Assembly: GCA_944990035.1 (NCBI GenBank)
Contig: CALYLX010000076.1
Coordinates: forward strand, 1-64,000
Direction: 5' to 3'
DNA from: Clitopilus passeckerianus
Lineage: Eukaryota; Basidiomycota; Agaricomycetes; Agaricales; Entolomataceae
Length of the DNA stretch: 64,000 nucleotides
The notes under the pieces were generated by a model, which saw nothing but the letters and a program-made list of their open reading frames with translations, ran no database searches and had not been told where the DNA came from. Below, piece by piece: positions 34,349 to 46,337 of the stretch. Each line of letters opens with the position of its first letter. Position 1 is the first letter of the stretch. The translations under genes and the position numbers were made by a program.

Positions 34349-35860
34349 CTAGGATCTAAACCGAAAGGAAAACACCGACACTGGGATACAGTATCCGAGT
34401 ACTGCACCCACTCCATGCTGAATGGTACGTCTAGCTGTGTATGTGCAAATAGACTGTTTATCAAGAGCCATTCTAACCCCGTGCCTGATATCCCAAATGT
34501 CGAGGGGCCAATCATCGATCGCCTGCTGCGCGATTGGGTTGAGGAAGCTGGTTGCAACGGGGCTCCATCCATCTTCAGCGCTTCTCTCTTCACCACGAAT
34601 CAGGCTAGCAATGCTAGCTGTATGCTTATGGCCCCTCTTCGGCCCCTCAGCTCCTTTTGCTGGGGTATTCGCAGCAATGGGTTGACCTCCCGGGACAGGT
34701 GACCTGTAAGTGATGTCCTGCTCTTCATCCGAATCCGGGTCGCTCAGATCGAATTCTGCAGCATCCAGGACCGAGCGTCCTCGTGGTGTTTCGAGATCAT
34801 AAACCTCGTATTTGTTCCTTGGGGGTCCTCGTGCTGGGAGTGTAGATAGGCTGGTACCCGGGGGTGCGGTCGCACCATCGCCTTTGAACTCGTCCGGAAG
34901 GCAAAGGTAGAAGAAGGCTGTGGCAAGGCATGCTCCACCAACGACATCGATGAGGTAGTGGTGGGTGAGGTACATGGTAGCCCAGTACAGAGTACCGGCA
35001 TAAATCCAGACGAAACGAGTGGTTTGTGGGAAGAAGTGGGAGATAAATAAGGCTTCGATGGTGGCACAGGCTGAGTGGAGGGAGGGGAAGGCACCGAATA
35101 CAACAGGTGCATTAGAAAAGCCGACGGTATAGGTGTGCGAGCCAAACAAGGCATCGATGCGGGCGAGACCGCCTGGGGAGCCTTTCATGCTGTAATTGGC
35201 TGGTGTCAACCCATGGACGAGTTCATACCATGGGGCTGAGCAAGGGAAGAAGATCTGGATTACAACACCCGTGAAGTTGAGCCATCCAAACACTTTTGCC
35301 CATAGATGGAGGGATTCCTTGGTGCGAAACAACCATAAGAAGGCTGCAACGAAGAATGGGATGATGAAGTGGCCAACGCCGTACGGTAACCATGCGATTA
35401 TGTCAAGGATAGGATGGGTGTACTGGGTTAGGATATCGGAGATGTTGGCACCGTAAAGCACTGACTCCAGAGTTGGGAGTAAAGATACCGAGATGTCAGG
35501 TCGCCAGGAGGTTGGGATATATCGGGATGAATAGTATGTGATCAAATAGGTGAATATTGGCGTTGCTGGTACGAAGAACTGGGATGTGAGGGGTACGAGG
35601 AGTGCCAACGTCCAAAGTATCGGTATCATGAGCTTCAGAGGGAATCCCGGTTCTTGCATGAGGATTAACCAGAACAAGGCATTGAGAAAGTACAGGACAT
35701 AGATGCTGTCCGAGGCTTTGAATTGGTACTTTCTGAGCCTGTTCAGGGTTATAGATGGCTTAAGCGACTTGTCAAGACGCCCAACGCCAGCTACAAGAGC
35801 CTGAATCACTGTATGGACCGCCTGGCTAAGCCCCCCGCGCTGGCGCGTTATTCCTGACAT
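34349..35860 (-). CDS. AUR1: inositol phosphorylceramide synthase catalytic subunit
   Basis: This transfers phosphoinositol from phosphatidylinositol to ceramide in the Golgi, an essential fungal sphingolipid step and the target of aureobasidin A. The 503-residue reading frame is uninterrupted, with ATG at 35860. At least six hydrophobic segments occur (for example YVLYFLNALFWLILM, GVGHFIIPFFVAAFLWLF, FVWIYAGTLYWATMYLTHHY). The PAP2-like lipid phosphatase signature is present: FPSLHSACA holds the catalytic histidine and THHYLIDVVGG the second histidine and aspartate. A hydrophilic C-terminal tail of about 150 residues (SDPDSDEEQD, KRGHKHTASIASLIRGEE) is expected to face the cytosol and has Ser-rich possible phosphorylation sites. 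The last ~30 residues (from about TYTARRTIQHG) look less natural, so a terminal intron could shorten the tail. Confidence 0.93.
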   Translation of the reverse strand: MSGITRQRGGLSQAVHTVIQALVAGVGRLDKSLKPSITLNRLRKYQFKASDSIYVLYFLNALFWLILMQEPGFPLKLMIPILWTLALLVPLTSQFFVPATPIFTYLITYYSSRYIPTSWRPDISVSLLPTLESVLYGANISDILTQYTHPILDIIAWLPYGVGHFIIPFFVAAFLWLFRTKESLHLWAKVFGWLNFTGVVIQIFFPCSAPWYELVHGLTPANYSMKGSPGGLARIDALFGSHTYTVGFSNAPVVFGAFPSLHSACATIEALFISHFFPQTTRFVWIYAGTLYWATMYLTHHYLIDVVGGACLATAFFYLCLPDEFKGDGATAPPGTSLSTLPARGPPRNKYEVYDLETPRGRSVLDAAEFDLSDPDSDEEQDITYRSPVPGGQPIAANTPAKGAEGPKRGHKHTASIASLIRGEERSAEDGWSPVATSFLNPIAQQAIDDWPLDIWDIRHGVRMALDKQSICTYTARRTIQHGVGAVLGYCIPVSVFSFRFRS

Positions 35861-36284
35861 CTTCGGGAGAATAAGCTGACCGACGAAGCTGGTATGCTGA
35901 ACAACGCACCGTTCTAATGTACTTTGACGCTAGGACACCTTCACCAGTCCAAACGAGCTAAAAGGTATGGCAACAACCGACCGACGGAGCGAGGACTTGA
36001 AGAAACTGCGGGCACCGAGCAGAGCCTTTCTGGTTTTCTGTTGCAAGGACTTGCTGGTGGCCGGAAAATGGCAGGTCTGTCACGTGTGCTTGACAAACCT
36101 CCGTTGAGTCACTGAGGCTCGGTCCGTTTAAGCCGGTCCTGAGTTGATTTCTTCCTATCATGATCACTGGGATGAATGGCCCCAGCGCTACGGAACTCTG
36201 CACAAGTTTGACGCCCAAGGCTAGGCTCTCTTTCTTCTTCCACCATCACAGCTACGACTAGAAACGTGTTCCTACCCTCGAAAA
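35861..36284. promoter_or_regulatory. shared divergent promoter region of AUR1 and the METTL7-like gene
   Basis: This 424-bp segment lies between two divergent start codons, so it must carry both promoters. I could not identify specific binding sites with confidence. Confidence 0.4.
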
Positions 36285-37138
36285 ATGAAAATCCGCGCAG
36301 CATTAGATCCCGCTTTCGACCTCTGGTTGGCGATTACTCTGGCATTCATGCCCACCTTTTGGGAGGTCATTAGACGCCCAACCCTCTTGCTGCATCCTCT
36401 ACAGCTTTCTCAAATGTTCATGGCGAAACTATGGGTTCCATTTGGTGAAGGCACAAATGAGAACGCGCGTGAGACCAAACAAGGCCTGATTACACCCTAC
36501 GCCTATGGAACGGTTCTTGATATTGGTGCTGGTAAGAAGTTTTCCGGTTTGTATTTCTCATCCAACTTGCTTAACAATAGTGGAAAGGTCACGGGCATAC
36601 TGTGGACTATTTTGCCGCGGGAAAGGTTACAAAATACGTCGCTTTAGAGCCGAATGTCAACATGCACCCCCTCCTGCGTGCTCGTGCCAATGCAGCTGGT
36701 TTCAACGAAGACGATGGCACGCTTCTCATCCTCTCGAATGGGCTAGAAGACATCGACAGCATCAAGTCCTCAATCGGCTTAGAAGGCGTCGATACCATGG
36801 TCGCAGTCTTGGTGCTTTGTTCCATCCCAACCCCTCGGCAGACAATGCAGGCAACAGTCGAGAAATTACTCAATCCCGGCGGCCAGTTCCTCTTTTATGA
36901 ACATGTCCTGAGCAGTTATTCCGATGTTCAGTGGTGGCAGCGGCTGTGGACCCCCGTTTGGTCCACCTTCTTTGATGGGTGCAAGATGGACAGGCCCACG
37001 CATCTCTGGTTGGAAGAGATGGTGAATGAACAGGAAAATGGGAGCATGTGGGTGGAGACAAAGATTTGGGGAAAAGCAGGAGAGCCAGAGAAACATTTGT
37101 TTGGGCACAAGACGGGAAGGCTTGTGAAGCACGCCTGA
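36285..37138 (+). CDS. METTL7-like class I SAM methyltransferase, membrane-anchored
   Basis: A 265-residue protein is encoded by two exons, 36285-36531 and 36588-37138; the intron ends in an AAG acceptor, which restores GAGHGHTVDYF. The N-terminal hydrophobic stretch (LWLAITLAFMPTFWEVI) looks like a membrane anchor, as in the METTL7/TMT1 family of ER and lipid-droplet enzymes. Motif I is VLDIGAGHG, motif II is ALEPN, and the post-motif region contains VAVLVLCSIPTPRQTM, LNPGGQFLFYEHVLS and WQRLWTPVWSTFFDGC, all typical of the METTL7 branch. Human members methylate small thiols, so a thiol substrate is possible here, but this is inference. A lysine-rich end (KTGRLVKHA) closes the protein. Confidence 0.85.
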
Positions 37139-37632
37139 TTTCCATTGTTCTCATGATGCCCTGATATCCGAACGAGTTTATCATCCAAACTACCTGTTAG
37201 CCATACATTGAATAGTCATCATTGCATTGTTTTACTTTGCAAGCATTTCTGCTGGCTCTGTCAAAGACGTCGTGGGGTCCGTGCGCCACAGTCACATGAT
37301 CAAGTCATTCCTATATACTTGTCTTTCCCACGATTACAGTTTTCTTCGATTCTTCCACAATCAAAACCGCCGATGACGATAACCTCAGGTGCAAAGAGCT
37401 GAGCTACGACCCCGCTCTTTATGAGCTTGGTTGGTTGTATGCGTTGACTTCGCCCGTTCGGCACCACCTCCTTGTTACATACAAAGGGACGGGCTCGAGA
37501 AAAATCTGATGGCGCCCAACTTTTTTTCAGTGGGGCAAGGTTCGGTCATGGAAGAATATACTACACATGTGTAAAATTAAATGGACATGGACTGCTTCAG
37601 GCTTCATAACCCAATTGTTCCTTCGTCGTGAA
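37139..37632. other. convergent intergenic region
   Basis: About 490 bp lie between the 3' ends of the methyltransferase (+) and the F-box gene (-). No gene or repeat was seen. Confidence 0.4.
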
Positions 37633-39208
37633 TTACAAATGCGACACTTGATCTACTGGATCCCAGCCCCTCCACGACTTGTACACCTGGATATTTGGCA
37701 AGCTCGATTCCAGCATATCAAGAACTTCTTCCAGCTCCTCCCGCAACAGGGTGGCTGCAAGATTCTGTATTCCCAAGCTCCACAATTTACATGCTTTGGT
37801 GATTGAGATCTCTTGAAGCCCAGTTTGGAACTCGTCAAGGCACTATAATTCCCAAGTCAGAGCATCCAACGGCATGGGATATGGAAGCCACATACATTAA
37901 TTGACCTGCCAAAAAGCATCATGTCGCTTGGTTCCAGCTTACAATCCCCAAGGATAATTTGAAAACCAATGACGAGGTGTTGCACTCCTGCCAGGCCATC
38001 TGCTATACACTGCAGCAGCTGGGGATTTAGGGAGTAGACGGTAAGGCGCAGCATCTCAAGTGGTATGTCTGGACGTTCGGAGAGGAAACGGACGAATTTC
38101 TCGATGTCTTTAAATTTCCACGTTAATCCTTGTAGGTGCAACTCCGTTACGGTTTCCGCGCAGTCCCGGACGTATGAGAGTGCATGGGGCATGCAAGCAT
38201 GAGCGATGGTTAATGCCCTCAGCTTCAGTAGTCGAAGCCTTGCTCTCTTTGAGCTTCCGAAGGACGGCTTCCATCTACCTACGCCGCTGGAATCTTGACC
38301 TCGGTAATTGATTCCGTGTTTTCGTTCAAGAAACGGACGATAGAGGAGAGAAAGGAAAGGTTTGGAAGCTCATGAAAGCCTGTACGAACGTTTAGGGTGA
38401 ATGTTCTCAGTCTTGGGAGCTTTCCTAGATCATCCACGAATGCCTGGACCGGTTTCCAGGACGCGTCTCCAGTAATGACATTCGAGACTTCAAGGGTGGA
38501 AGAAATACTTCGTATGAGGTTCGCCAGAGCGGCGAATCCAAGTTCCGCATCTGTAGTATAGTTTGATTCTTTGATTTCGATGGTCAACTCCGCAAGAAAT
38601 GGGACGAATTTCGGAAGGGGCAGGTAGAATTTGAGTTCATTCATACGAGCACTGATTTTGAGCCGTCGTATGATCTCGCCCACCCCGAAGTAAATATGAT
38701 GAAGGATCATGGGCCGAATTCTGGGCCATGGTGTTCCTAATAAAACCAGCGTCTCGAGATTCGAGAATTTCGCGAATCTCTCCTGAAGGATAATGAGTTT
38801 TGCGAATGTGATGCTAAGAAAATGTCCTATCCGTCTTGGATTGTTGTTTGAGAAGCCAACCATTTTCCAATCTTCCAGTCTTTTGTCATCAGCGCTGACC
38901 ATCAAAGTCAGACGACGGACTCGATATGCGATATGATCCTGGCTGGTTTACAGTTCGAGAGTAGTTCAAGATGGGTCCATGAGTCGCTCATACCAAACAT
39001 GTTCAATAAGCTTCCATTGACGATTGTCGAGGCTGTCTCGTTTCTGGAGTAATCCTCGGGCGGAAAGGAGAAGAGACGCATAACGGGTGCTCAAAACCAT
39101 GTCTAGAAACACACGGTTAAGACCGTAGAGTGTCTCGAGGACGCCGCCCGGAAGGTGGTCAGCGATTTGTTCCCATATTTCGGGCGGAAGAGCACTGGAA
39201 TTCGACAT
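37633..39208 (-). CDS. F-box protein with leucine-rich C-terminal region
   Basis: The N-terminal F-box reads SALPPEIWEQIADHLPGGVLETLYGLNRVF starting at 39208, expected to bind Skp1 in an SCF ubiquitin ligase. Three introns restore one frame. One has a GTATGAGC donor near 38990, joining KLIEHV to CQDHIAYRVRRLTLMV. Another is short, with a GTAGGT donor near 38280, joining VKIPAA to LRLLKLRALTIAHACM. The third has a GTATGT donor near 37900, joining FGRSIN to CLDEFQTGLQ. The middle part contains irregular leucine-rich units (FSNLETLVLLGTPWP, LPRLRTFTLNVRTG, VTELHLQGLTWKF), as in many agaric F-box proteins. It ends DQVSHL-stop at 37633. The substrate is unknown; such F-box genes are numerous and fast-evolving in mushrooms. 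Confidence 0.75.
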
Positions 39209-39409
39209 TGATGAACAGATGAAGCAAGGTTCTGAATCACTTGGAGACCTGGCCCGGGGTGGTTTGGGCTATTGAACCTTGATTAACATTTCCCCACAGC
39301 TCTGCAGATATACCACACCTGGGTGTGCTGGGGCTAATACGATTGGTTTGGTCTCCACATAGGATGCTCAAAGGTGCTCGCTTCAAAAAGTACACTTGCG
39401 ACCAAAATT

Positions 39410-39482
39410 TGGTTCAATCCAGGATCGAACTGGAGACCTTCTGTGTGTAAGACAGAAATCATAACCACTAGACCATTGAACC
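39410..39482 (-). tRNA. tRNA-Val (anticodon UAC)
   Basis: A 73-nt cloverleaf is seen on the minus strand. The acceptor stem GGTTCAA/TTGAACC is perfectly paired, with A as discriminator. The D-arm contains the A-box-like GGTCTAGTGG. The anticodon stem TCTGT/ACAGA closes the 7-nt loop CTTACAC, giving anticodon TAC (UAC), which reads GUA valine codons. The T-arm TCCAG-TTCGATC-CTGGA is perfect and carries the B box. No intron and no encoded CCA. It lies alone in the gap between the F-box gene and the GRDP gene. Confidence 0.93.
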
Positions 39483-39654
39483 ATATACATAGGATTGTCC
39501 ACATTTAGCCGACAGCTCTACATCTCATGCACATGACTGCATAATATACACTTGAGCCTTGTTATACACGGAGGAAATCTATATCTTTCATACTCAGGGC
39601 CTCCGACAATGAACCACCACCTAGAAGATCGACATTGAGTTCGTATCCTTGTCG

Positions 39655-42254
39655 TCAACACCCTCCACCACACCCTCCACCACCTCCGCTACTACTACCA
39701 CAACTGCTGCCGCAGCCGCCCCTACCCCCGCTGCTACTGTGGGTTGTATGGCCACCATGGTGCGCTCCAGTACTAGTACCACAGCCAGATGTTATGCAGG
39801 AAAATGTTGTGCTCCCCTGATGCCCATGTTGTCCTATTGCTTTTGTAAGAGGAGTTCTTGTTCAATCTGTCAAACCTTCAACTCACCTCCGGTGGTGGAC
39901 GAACTCGGATCGCGTAGAATGCTAACACACTAATGAGATTGAAAAGGTAAGCAATTTTGATTCGGTGCCTATAGTACAAACACATACCGATATCTGAGGT
40001 GCGGGGGGAGGTTGTCCTGCACATACGGGATAGAACGTCCATATCGGCACCGGTTTCAAAAACGCGGAATCATGCTCATATCGGAGGGGACTGTTATGCT
40101 GTCCCTTCCTTTCCTGCTTGGCTAACGTCTTGAGTCGTTTCTTTTCTCGTTTGATGCGTGTGGTGCTACCACTCCCATCGCGATAATCGAAGACGGAATT
40201 ATGATCACTTGGATGAGTACCACCAAGGATAGAATGGATGTAGGCTGGCGACCGAGGAGGGACGAGATAGGCAGCGGGAGTCGGGGCGAACTTCGACCTC
40301 AGCCGATGGAGTATTTGCCCTATGCTTTCCCCGGAAGCAGGGCAGCCGCAATGGGTATAAGGCACACCAAAACGATTCTTCCAGACACGAGAAGTCTCGT
40401 CAAAAGCATTCGCAAGAGTATTCTCTCCTATTTTGTCATCGCTGCAAACAAAATCACAAAATCAGTAAACAAAAGTGGGCACGGTAGCTGGACTCACTGG
40501 TCAACATATCGCCCAACGTAGGTCTGACAATCTTCGCTATAGCGAGGGCCGAGTAATTGGTGTGTATGCCAGGCCAGGTCGATGTCAAGCGTAGGAACAC
40601 AGAAGAATCCAGAGACAGAGCTCATCAAGTCCAGAAAACTGAGCCGAAGTCAGCAAAGACATCCAGAATGAGTGACCCTACACAGAATGGACGTACGCAT
40701 GGTAACGGGCAACGGCATGTTGTAGTACTAGCTGATCCTCGGAACCATCGAAATAGGCCCACTCAGTCCAGCGTAAATCGTGCATCTTCTCGACAAACGC
40801 GCCTTGCCTAAGTACCTAGATGAGGTTGTTGGTACAAATCAACCCGTATCGCTTGGAAGAAATACGTACTGCACCAACGAGATCCAGGGAAAAGATTTCC
40901 TCCGTCTCATACGCAGACATGATTCTGCTCACTCTGTAACCTTTGTAAGTTCAGAAATCATTGCTTTTTTATATGAAAACTCACGATCCCTGACTAGGTG
41001 CTAGTTGAGCCGTGAGTGTGCCTTTCAATTGCTCTATCGTATGATGATGGCGTTTCGCAATGTGGTCCGCCCATGCTCTCTCCTCCGAACAGCCTTTCGA
41101 TGGCATTCGCTCTCCTCGTGTCTGCAGTAAGTCGACTTGTGCGTAATGTTCCTCTAGTAGGAGAGGACATGTCAGCAGTGCAGATTCGAAAAGCCTCGGT
41201 CGATTTTCCTTACGCCAGATAACTTCGGGGGTTGTCACCGCTTCGGACAATGTCGTCAACGAATTTGCGGGCCCGTAGTGAAGACGTCGTGACATTTGCA
41301 CTGCATGTGGGGCACCTAGTAGCAAACTCCTGTTGGAGGTAGCCCGAGCCATTAAGCGATATATAGGCTTGAAAATCTAAGCTCAGCTGCCGGGGGTGGT
41401 GCTCGGGAAGTGAACGGCCTACGATGTTGAATTGTCCCATGGCATTCAGGGCATGTTATGACTTTATTCTGGTTCGCTGCTGCGTCCTCGAAGATATCAA
41501 AGGTCGTCCTCCTGTTATAAGATTCCATATTTCAACGCGTTTAGCGGACGGCCCTGTATTCAATATATCCTGGAGGTTCGGAAGCTAGAGACGCATTAGC
41601 TGATGAGGAGGATGTATAGGCAACTACATACGAGGGGACAGCCCGTGGATTCTCCTAATTTTGATAGGATCCCGATTTCAGGTAGGCGCAAGCTGTCCTC
41701 AGCATACCACCTTAAATTTCTATCAGCTCAACCTAGAAACATCTATTGGCAGGCAGGAACGTACTCTGGGTTCAACATATAAGCGTGCCATATCATGATA
41801 ACATCCAGAGGTGGTAAGATCTCGTCTCCCGGCCGTTGGAGGCAAGCGTCATCCATGCTCAGAGAGCGGCACCACAATGCAAACCTATGAGACAGATAAG
41901 CACCATGAAAAGTGGTTGAAGGTGCAAGGGCACTGACCGCTCAACAGCGAATGCAACTAGCCAGCCCCATCGTTTATTCTTCTCTTTCGGAAAATCCGGA
42001 AAGAGGGTTGACGACTGGAGGTATTCTACACTTCGCCGCAGCGTAAAGAATGCATTCAGGAGCGAGAGATGTGTTTTCAGTTGGTCCGGGTTGACCAAGG
42101 GCTTTTTTGTTTGCTTGTTCCCGATCTTGAACGTTTCCGGGAATGTGTATGCAGGTGGGGATAATTCAGGACCGCCGGACACCGCCTCTGAAGAGGTGTA
42201 AAGCGGTAGTGGTTCATTGATGGCAGAAGACGACTCAGTTATCGGTGCAGGCAT
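39655..42254 (-). CDS. glycine-rich domain-containing protein (GRDP-like), copy 1, full length
   Basis: This multi-exon gene starts MPAPITESSSAINEPLPLY at 42254. Signature elements of the GRDP-like family occur in order: KTHLSLLNAFFTLRRSVEY, PPLDVIMIWHAYMLNP, FATRCPTCSANVT...RARKFVDDIVRSGD, MSAYETEEIFSLDLVGA, FVEKMHDLRWTEW, VPTLDIDLAWHTHQLLG followed by YVGRYVD, and ATHPSD-like GGTHPSDHNSVFDYRDG. The WHxHxL motifs are the hallmark histidines. The last exon (about 39655-39800) is low-complexity, Ser/Gly/Cys-rich (SSSGGGGGCGGGC-stop). At least eight introns are needed and small exon limits are approximate. Plant GRDPs act in stress and development; the fungal role is unknown. It is divergently placed to MYND copy D, with about 570 bp between starts. 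Confidence 0.78.
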
Positions 42255-42823
42255 TAGTCGAAGAACGATGATTGCACAACAGCAGACTCCATGGATCCTT
42301 TATATAGTCGAACGATTTACGGTGGGTCATCGATTGTGCTTGACAAAGGCGTATTCAGTGCTTTCTAGGAACAGTTTTGTTGGCAGTGTCGGCGTATATG
42401 TAATTCTCCACAACCAGATCAGCCTCATGAACTGCTGTAGACGAGAAATGTTTCGTTTTGAAGTTTTGAGGCGATGCCATTCCAGTAGTTAAGATACCAG
42501 CCCAAGGACAGAGGTGTTGCGAGGGTCTGATAGCGGAGCAATGAACATGCGAGAGTGTGATACCGTGTATGATAATTCAGAATCACAGACTTTCACAGCA
42601 GTAACAGTCAATGTCAATGTCATTCTGAGACAGGCTCGCGTAAGGTTTCTCAGAGATCCGAGATCCGATTATGTATCCGAATTAACTCGTGAGTGTGAGA
42701 ACGTTTCATTAGGGCAGGGCGAAGCGCGAGACTTTGCCCAGACCAGACTTGGATCATCAACATATACGTCGCGATACCTCCCCCTACACCCCACATCCTT
42801 GGCGAACTCGCTGTTCACAATCG

Positions 42824-43976
42824 ATGCCGAAAACACCGGGGAAACCACCAGCCAAAGCGTCAGTGGATGCAATCAGCGACGAGCTCCACTATGTGGTCCC
42901 GAACTTTGAACTTGCCTCTATTCTTGGTGAAATCGCCTCTAAACTAATGACGCGAATTCTGGCTGAGAAAAAACGGGGCTCTCAGGTATAACGGACAACT
43001 CGACCTTCTCCGATATTATACGAGGCGAGCTGCAGAGGGTCAATTTCGTCGCCGCTGTGGTGAGCCGAAGCAGATCGATTTTCTCATGAAGTTGGCATGG
43101 CGGCTAAATCAGATGGTACAGCTCAAAACTAACGCCCGTTTGCAACCTCCGTATCAAGTGCGCGTTCAGGATTGCAAGTTTGCGGCTGAATACCTACCAA
43201 AACTCGTCCAAGGGTTCATCAACCTCAAGCTACCTCTCCGGAACGTCCCAGATGAGCTGCAGAACGAAATCCTTATAGACAACGCCTATTCTCGAATGCT
43301 TGGAGCATTACAAAATACACCGTACATGGTCAAATACCTAAAGTCCAACAGCCCGGTTGCAGCCAACAATAAAACTCTGGTGACTGTCTTGGTGCGCCGA
43401 ATTCTCGCGGTGGGCCCTGCATGGACTCGCTGGTTTGACAATCCACCGGAATGGCCTGGCGACTATCGGGACAAGGCTGGCTTCTTTGTACAAATGCTCT
43501 GCTCTTTGCTCCTGGCTTATTCAAACAAGAATCCAGACGAGATTCTCTCACCTGCTCTGCGAAAGGCTTTGAAGTTTCGGATGCACATCTGGTGGGCAAA
43601 GTCAATTCCGGGTTCCACCCTCAAGTTATACGTTTGCGTCATGGCGCCTATGCTGTTCTCGCCGACGGAATGGGCACAATTCGACAGTCTACGCAAAAGT
43701 ATGGGGCGCTGGGATATCTGCGGTCTACCGGGGTGTGAAAAGCCATATTTGAAACGATGCTCAAGGTATGCGGATTATTTCATCAGCAGAGGCTTCCACC
43801 TCACCTTACTAAATTTGACTAACAAGGTGCCAAGCTATACGATATGTGAGCTGTTTGGTATTTCTTCGATATTTTGCTGGGCTGATAGTTTGACAGTGCT
43901 CAGACGCTCACCAGAAGAAGCACTGGAGACATGCATCGGAACCACATAAGGATGTCTGCCTCGAGACCATCTACTA
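42824..43976 (+). CDS. MYND zinc-finger family, copy D (intact)
   Basis: The N-terminal exon reads MPKTPGKPPAKASVDAISDE to NFELASILG; an intron follows (GTGAAA donor near 42926) and then ITDNSTFSDIIRGELQR. The core exon reads FAAEYLPKLVQGFINL, LIDNAYSRMLGALQNTPYM, KYLKSNSPVAANNKTL and RRILAVGPAWTRWFDNPPEW. The MYND finger is built from three exons: WDICGLPGCEKPYLKRCSR, CQAIRY and CSDAHQKKHWRHASEPHKDVC, ending ETIY-stop at 43976. No frameshift or stop was found. This copy is the best plus-strand template for the family. The finger spacing (C-x4-C-x7-C-x2-C, then YC-x3-H, then H and C) fits the MYND class. Copies E and F follow head-to-tail. Confidence 0.8.
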
Positions 43977-44397
43977 GGCTATTTTCAAGTTCTTCTGCGT
44001 CTGATACGATAAATTCAAGATAGATTAGTTGCACATTAGGTTAATGGACAGGCACAATACGACAGGAACTATAATATACCTTTTTGCACCATATTTTCCG
44101 TAAAATACGTGCCAGAAATAGTCTTCCGCCCTGAGAGCTATCTTGCGTCGGGCAGGCGAGTATGTCATAGGCTGATGGGTCAATGAGAATTCCGATCCAT
44201 CATCTTGTGGTCCTTTAAGGTCGGTCAAGTCGCGAGACCCAAATGCAGGGACGCGTTGCAAACTTCGATCCGCTGTGCTTGGACTGGCTCGTCAACATCT
44301 GCATTCAAGGTTTCTTATATCTAAGCGATTCTAATCCACCGCTCAGGCGATATTGGCTCTCAAGTTCTTTGGCACAACTTTCATCTACAATTCACAA
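43977..44397. other. spacer between MYND copies D and E
   Basis: About 420 bp that hold the 3' end of D and the promoter of E. No further feature was seen. Confidence 0.4.
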
Positions 44398-45505
44398 ATG
44401 CCACCGCAAGTAGAACTACGCCCCGGAATTCCCGTAGAGTTCAATCCAGATTTTGTAGTCCCCGACTACGAACTCGTTTGCCTTCTTGGTAAAACTATAC
44501 CTGGTCCATGGCGTGAAGCTTGACTGAGGAAATGGCGCCCTCAGGTCTCGTAGATGACTCGACCGCGTTCTCCGACGCCTGCCGCGATGGGATTCAAGAC
44601 GAGTTGCAGAGGTGTCATCTTGCTGCCGAGTTTGTGAGCTTCTCTTGCATTCCGAACTGAACCTGCGCGGCTAAGCGAAAGGCACCAGCTTCAGGCCAAC
44701 GAGCGTCTGCAACCTCCACAAGAAGCACATGTTCAGGCCTGCGAGTTCGCCGCTCAATATCTTCCTCAACTCGTCGATCGGTTTCTGAGCCTCCGGCTTC
44801 CTCTCAAAGATGTTCCAGAACATTGGCAGGAAGAAAAGCTTCTAGACAACGCATACACACGGACGCTCGGCTCACTACAAAACACGCCCTATATGATCAA
44901 ATATTTAAAGTCTAAACACCCTGCGGCAGCCAATAGCAAAGCTCTTGCTACTGCTTTGGCAAAGCGGATCCTCGTCGTTGGTCCTACTTGGACTGACCGG
45001 TTTGAGAATCCTCCTGACTGGGACCTCAACTATCGTCGCAAGGCTACATTCTATCTAGACTTGCTGTTTACTGTGCTTCTACCGCATACAAACGATAAGA
45101 AGCCAGATGAGATTCTTTCACGCCCTTTACAAGACTCCCTGAAGTCGAAACCGGCACGAATCTCAAAATGCAGGTAAATATCATGGTTGCCCTTCTGCAC
45201 AAGCGCGGGGAGAAAGAAACGAATGAAATTCGCAAAGCTATGGGGCGCTGGGATATCTGTGGGCTAGCAGGTTGTAAAAAATCGTACTTGAAACGATGTG
45301 CAAGGTATGTTGATTTTTTGTTAAACGAGTTTAGAATCTCAGGAAGGCTCCATCAACAGATGCCAAGCTGTACGATACGTGAGTGCATGACATTTGCTCT
45401 GCCTTCTTCCGGGCTCACGCTCGCGCGGTGTTCGGACTCTCGCTAAAAACGGCACTGGCGGCATGCATCGGAACCCCACAAGGCAGTCTGCATTGAGACC
45501 AGCTA
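44398..45505 (+). pseudogene. MYND zinc-finger family, copy E (degenerate)
   Basis: It starts MPPQVELRPGIPVEFNPD at 44398, with N-terminal exon ending LVCLLG. The core is well kept: FAAQYLPQLVDRFLSLRLPL, LLDNAYTRTLGSLQNTPYM, KYLKSKHPAAANSKAL and RILVVGPTWTDRFENPPDW. Around 45150 a stretch equivalent to MHIWWAKS of copy D is missing and the frame shifts. The MYND finger resumes (WDICGLAGCKKSYLKRCAR, CQAVRY, CSDS), but then reads CGC TAA at 45441-45446 where copy D has CAC CAG. A zinc-ligand histidine thus becomes Arg and the next glutamine a stop. Beyond it KRHWRHASEPHKAVC is still recognisable and the normal terminal stop has become TGG. Three independent lesions make this a decayed copy. Confidence 0.78.
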
Positions 45506-46337
45506 TTGGGCGAACTATCCACCACTGTGTATTGGCAAATGCCAGATTTGTTCCCGAAAATCGCTCAGTCGGACGTCAATTGTAATTCATACGTAATACA
45601 ACTCTTGTATCATCTGGATTCGGACATATACACCCTATGGTTCCCCTTTCGCTGGCTACCGTCCTATTATTCTGTCCCGCGGGGAGAGCCATTTTTCAAT
45701 TATCCACTCAAGCAGGGAACCCCTAGCAGGTACCTGAACAGCCAGATACTTACCAGTTTCGGCTTGGCGGTCCGTTGGGTCGGGGAATGGACTCAGGCCC
45801 CTAGAACGATTATAATCACTGAAAGATATCGAGCGACAGTGGATGACTATTCGTAGGGTCGAGCTGGTCAGACTCAGATTCCAGACTATAAGCGAGTGAT
45901 GGCGGTGTCTGAATGGTTGGGTTTGGCCTTAGTGGTGCAATCCGTAGAAAGTAGGGAGGAGCTGGTTAGATTTATCGGTTGCAACGGATGGAATGACCTT
46001 CGATCGAAATTGACGCCTTTTGTGGACCGCGTATCACAAAATGCTCCATGAACTAACCATAAACGGATCTAGAATCTAGCAAAAGTCAGAATCTAGTCTG
46101 GAAGAGGGGTGGGTACCCTCCTTCCAGATTTCGAGTCTGACCAGCCAACTTTTGCTCCAACTCTCAGGGTTCCACACAAGCAATGTCTCCCGGCAGTTCG
46201 GCATCCCTCGCTTCATCTGGTCTAGAAAGTAGTCTGACCAGAATGACCCTACGGATAGTCATCCAGTATTGTTAAGGATTTTTCAATAATCTTGCCTTAA
46301 ATACGACTACCATCTCTCGAGCTCGAGTCAATCTGCC
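45506..46337. other. spacer between MYND copies E and F, with a hairpin
   Basis: About 830 bp without a supported gene. A near-perfect inverted repeat lies at 46097-46128: tctggaag... pairs with ...cttccaga over about 14 bp around a short loop. It might form a terminator-like or structural hairpin in RNA. Confidence 0.4.

Noticed and set aside
37880..39208. Suspected frameshifts in the first F-box gene
   Set aside because: Two short introns with good donors (GTATGAGC and GTAGGT) restore one continuous frame, so no lesion is needed.
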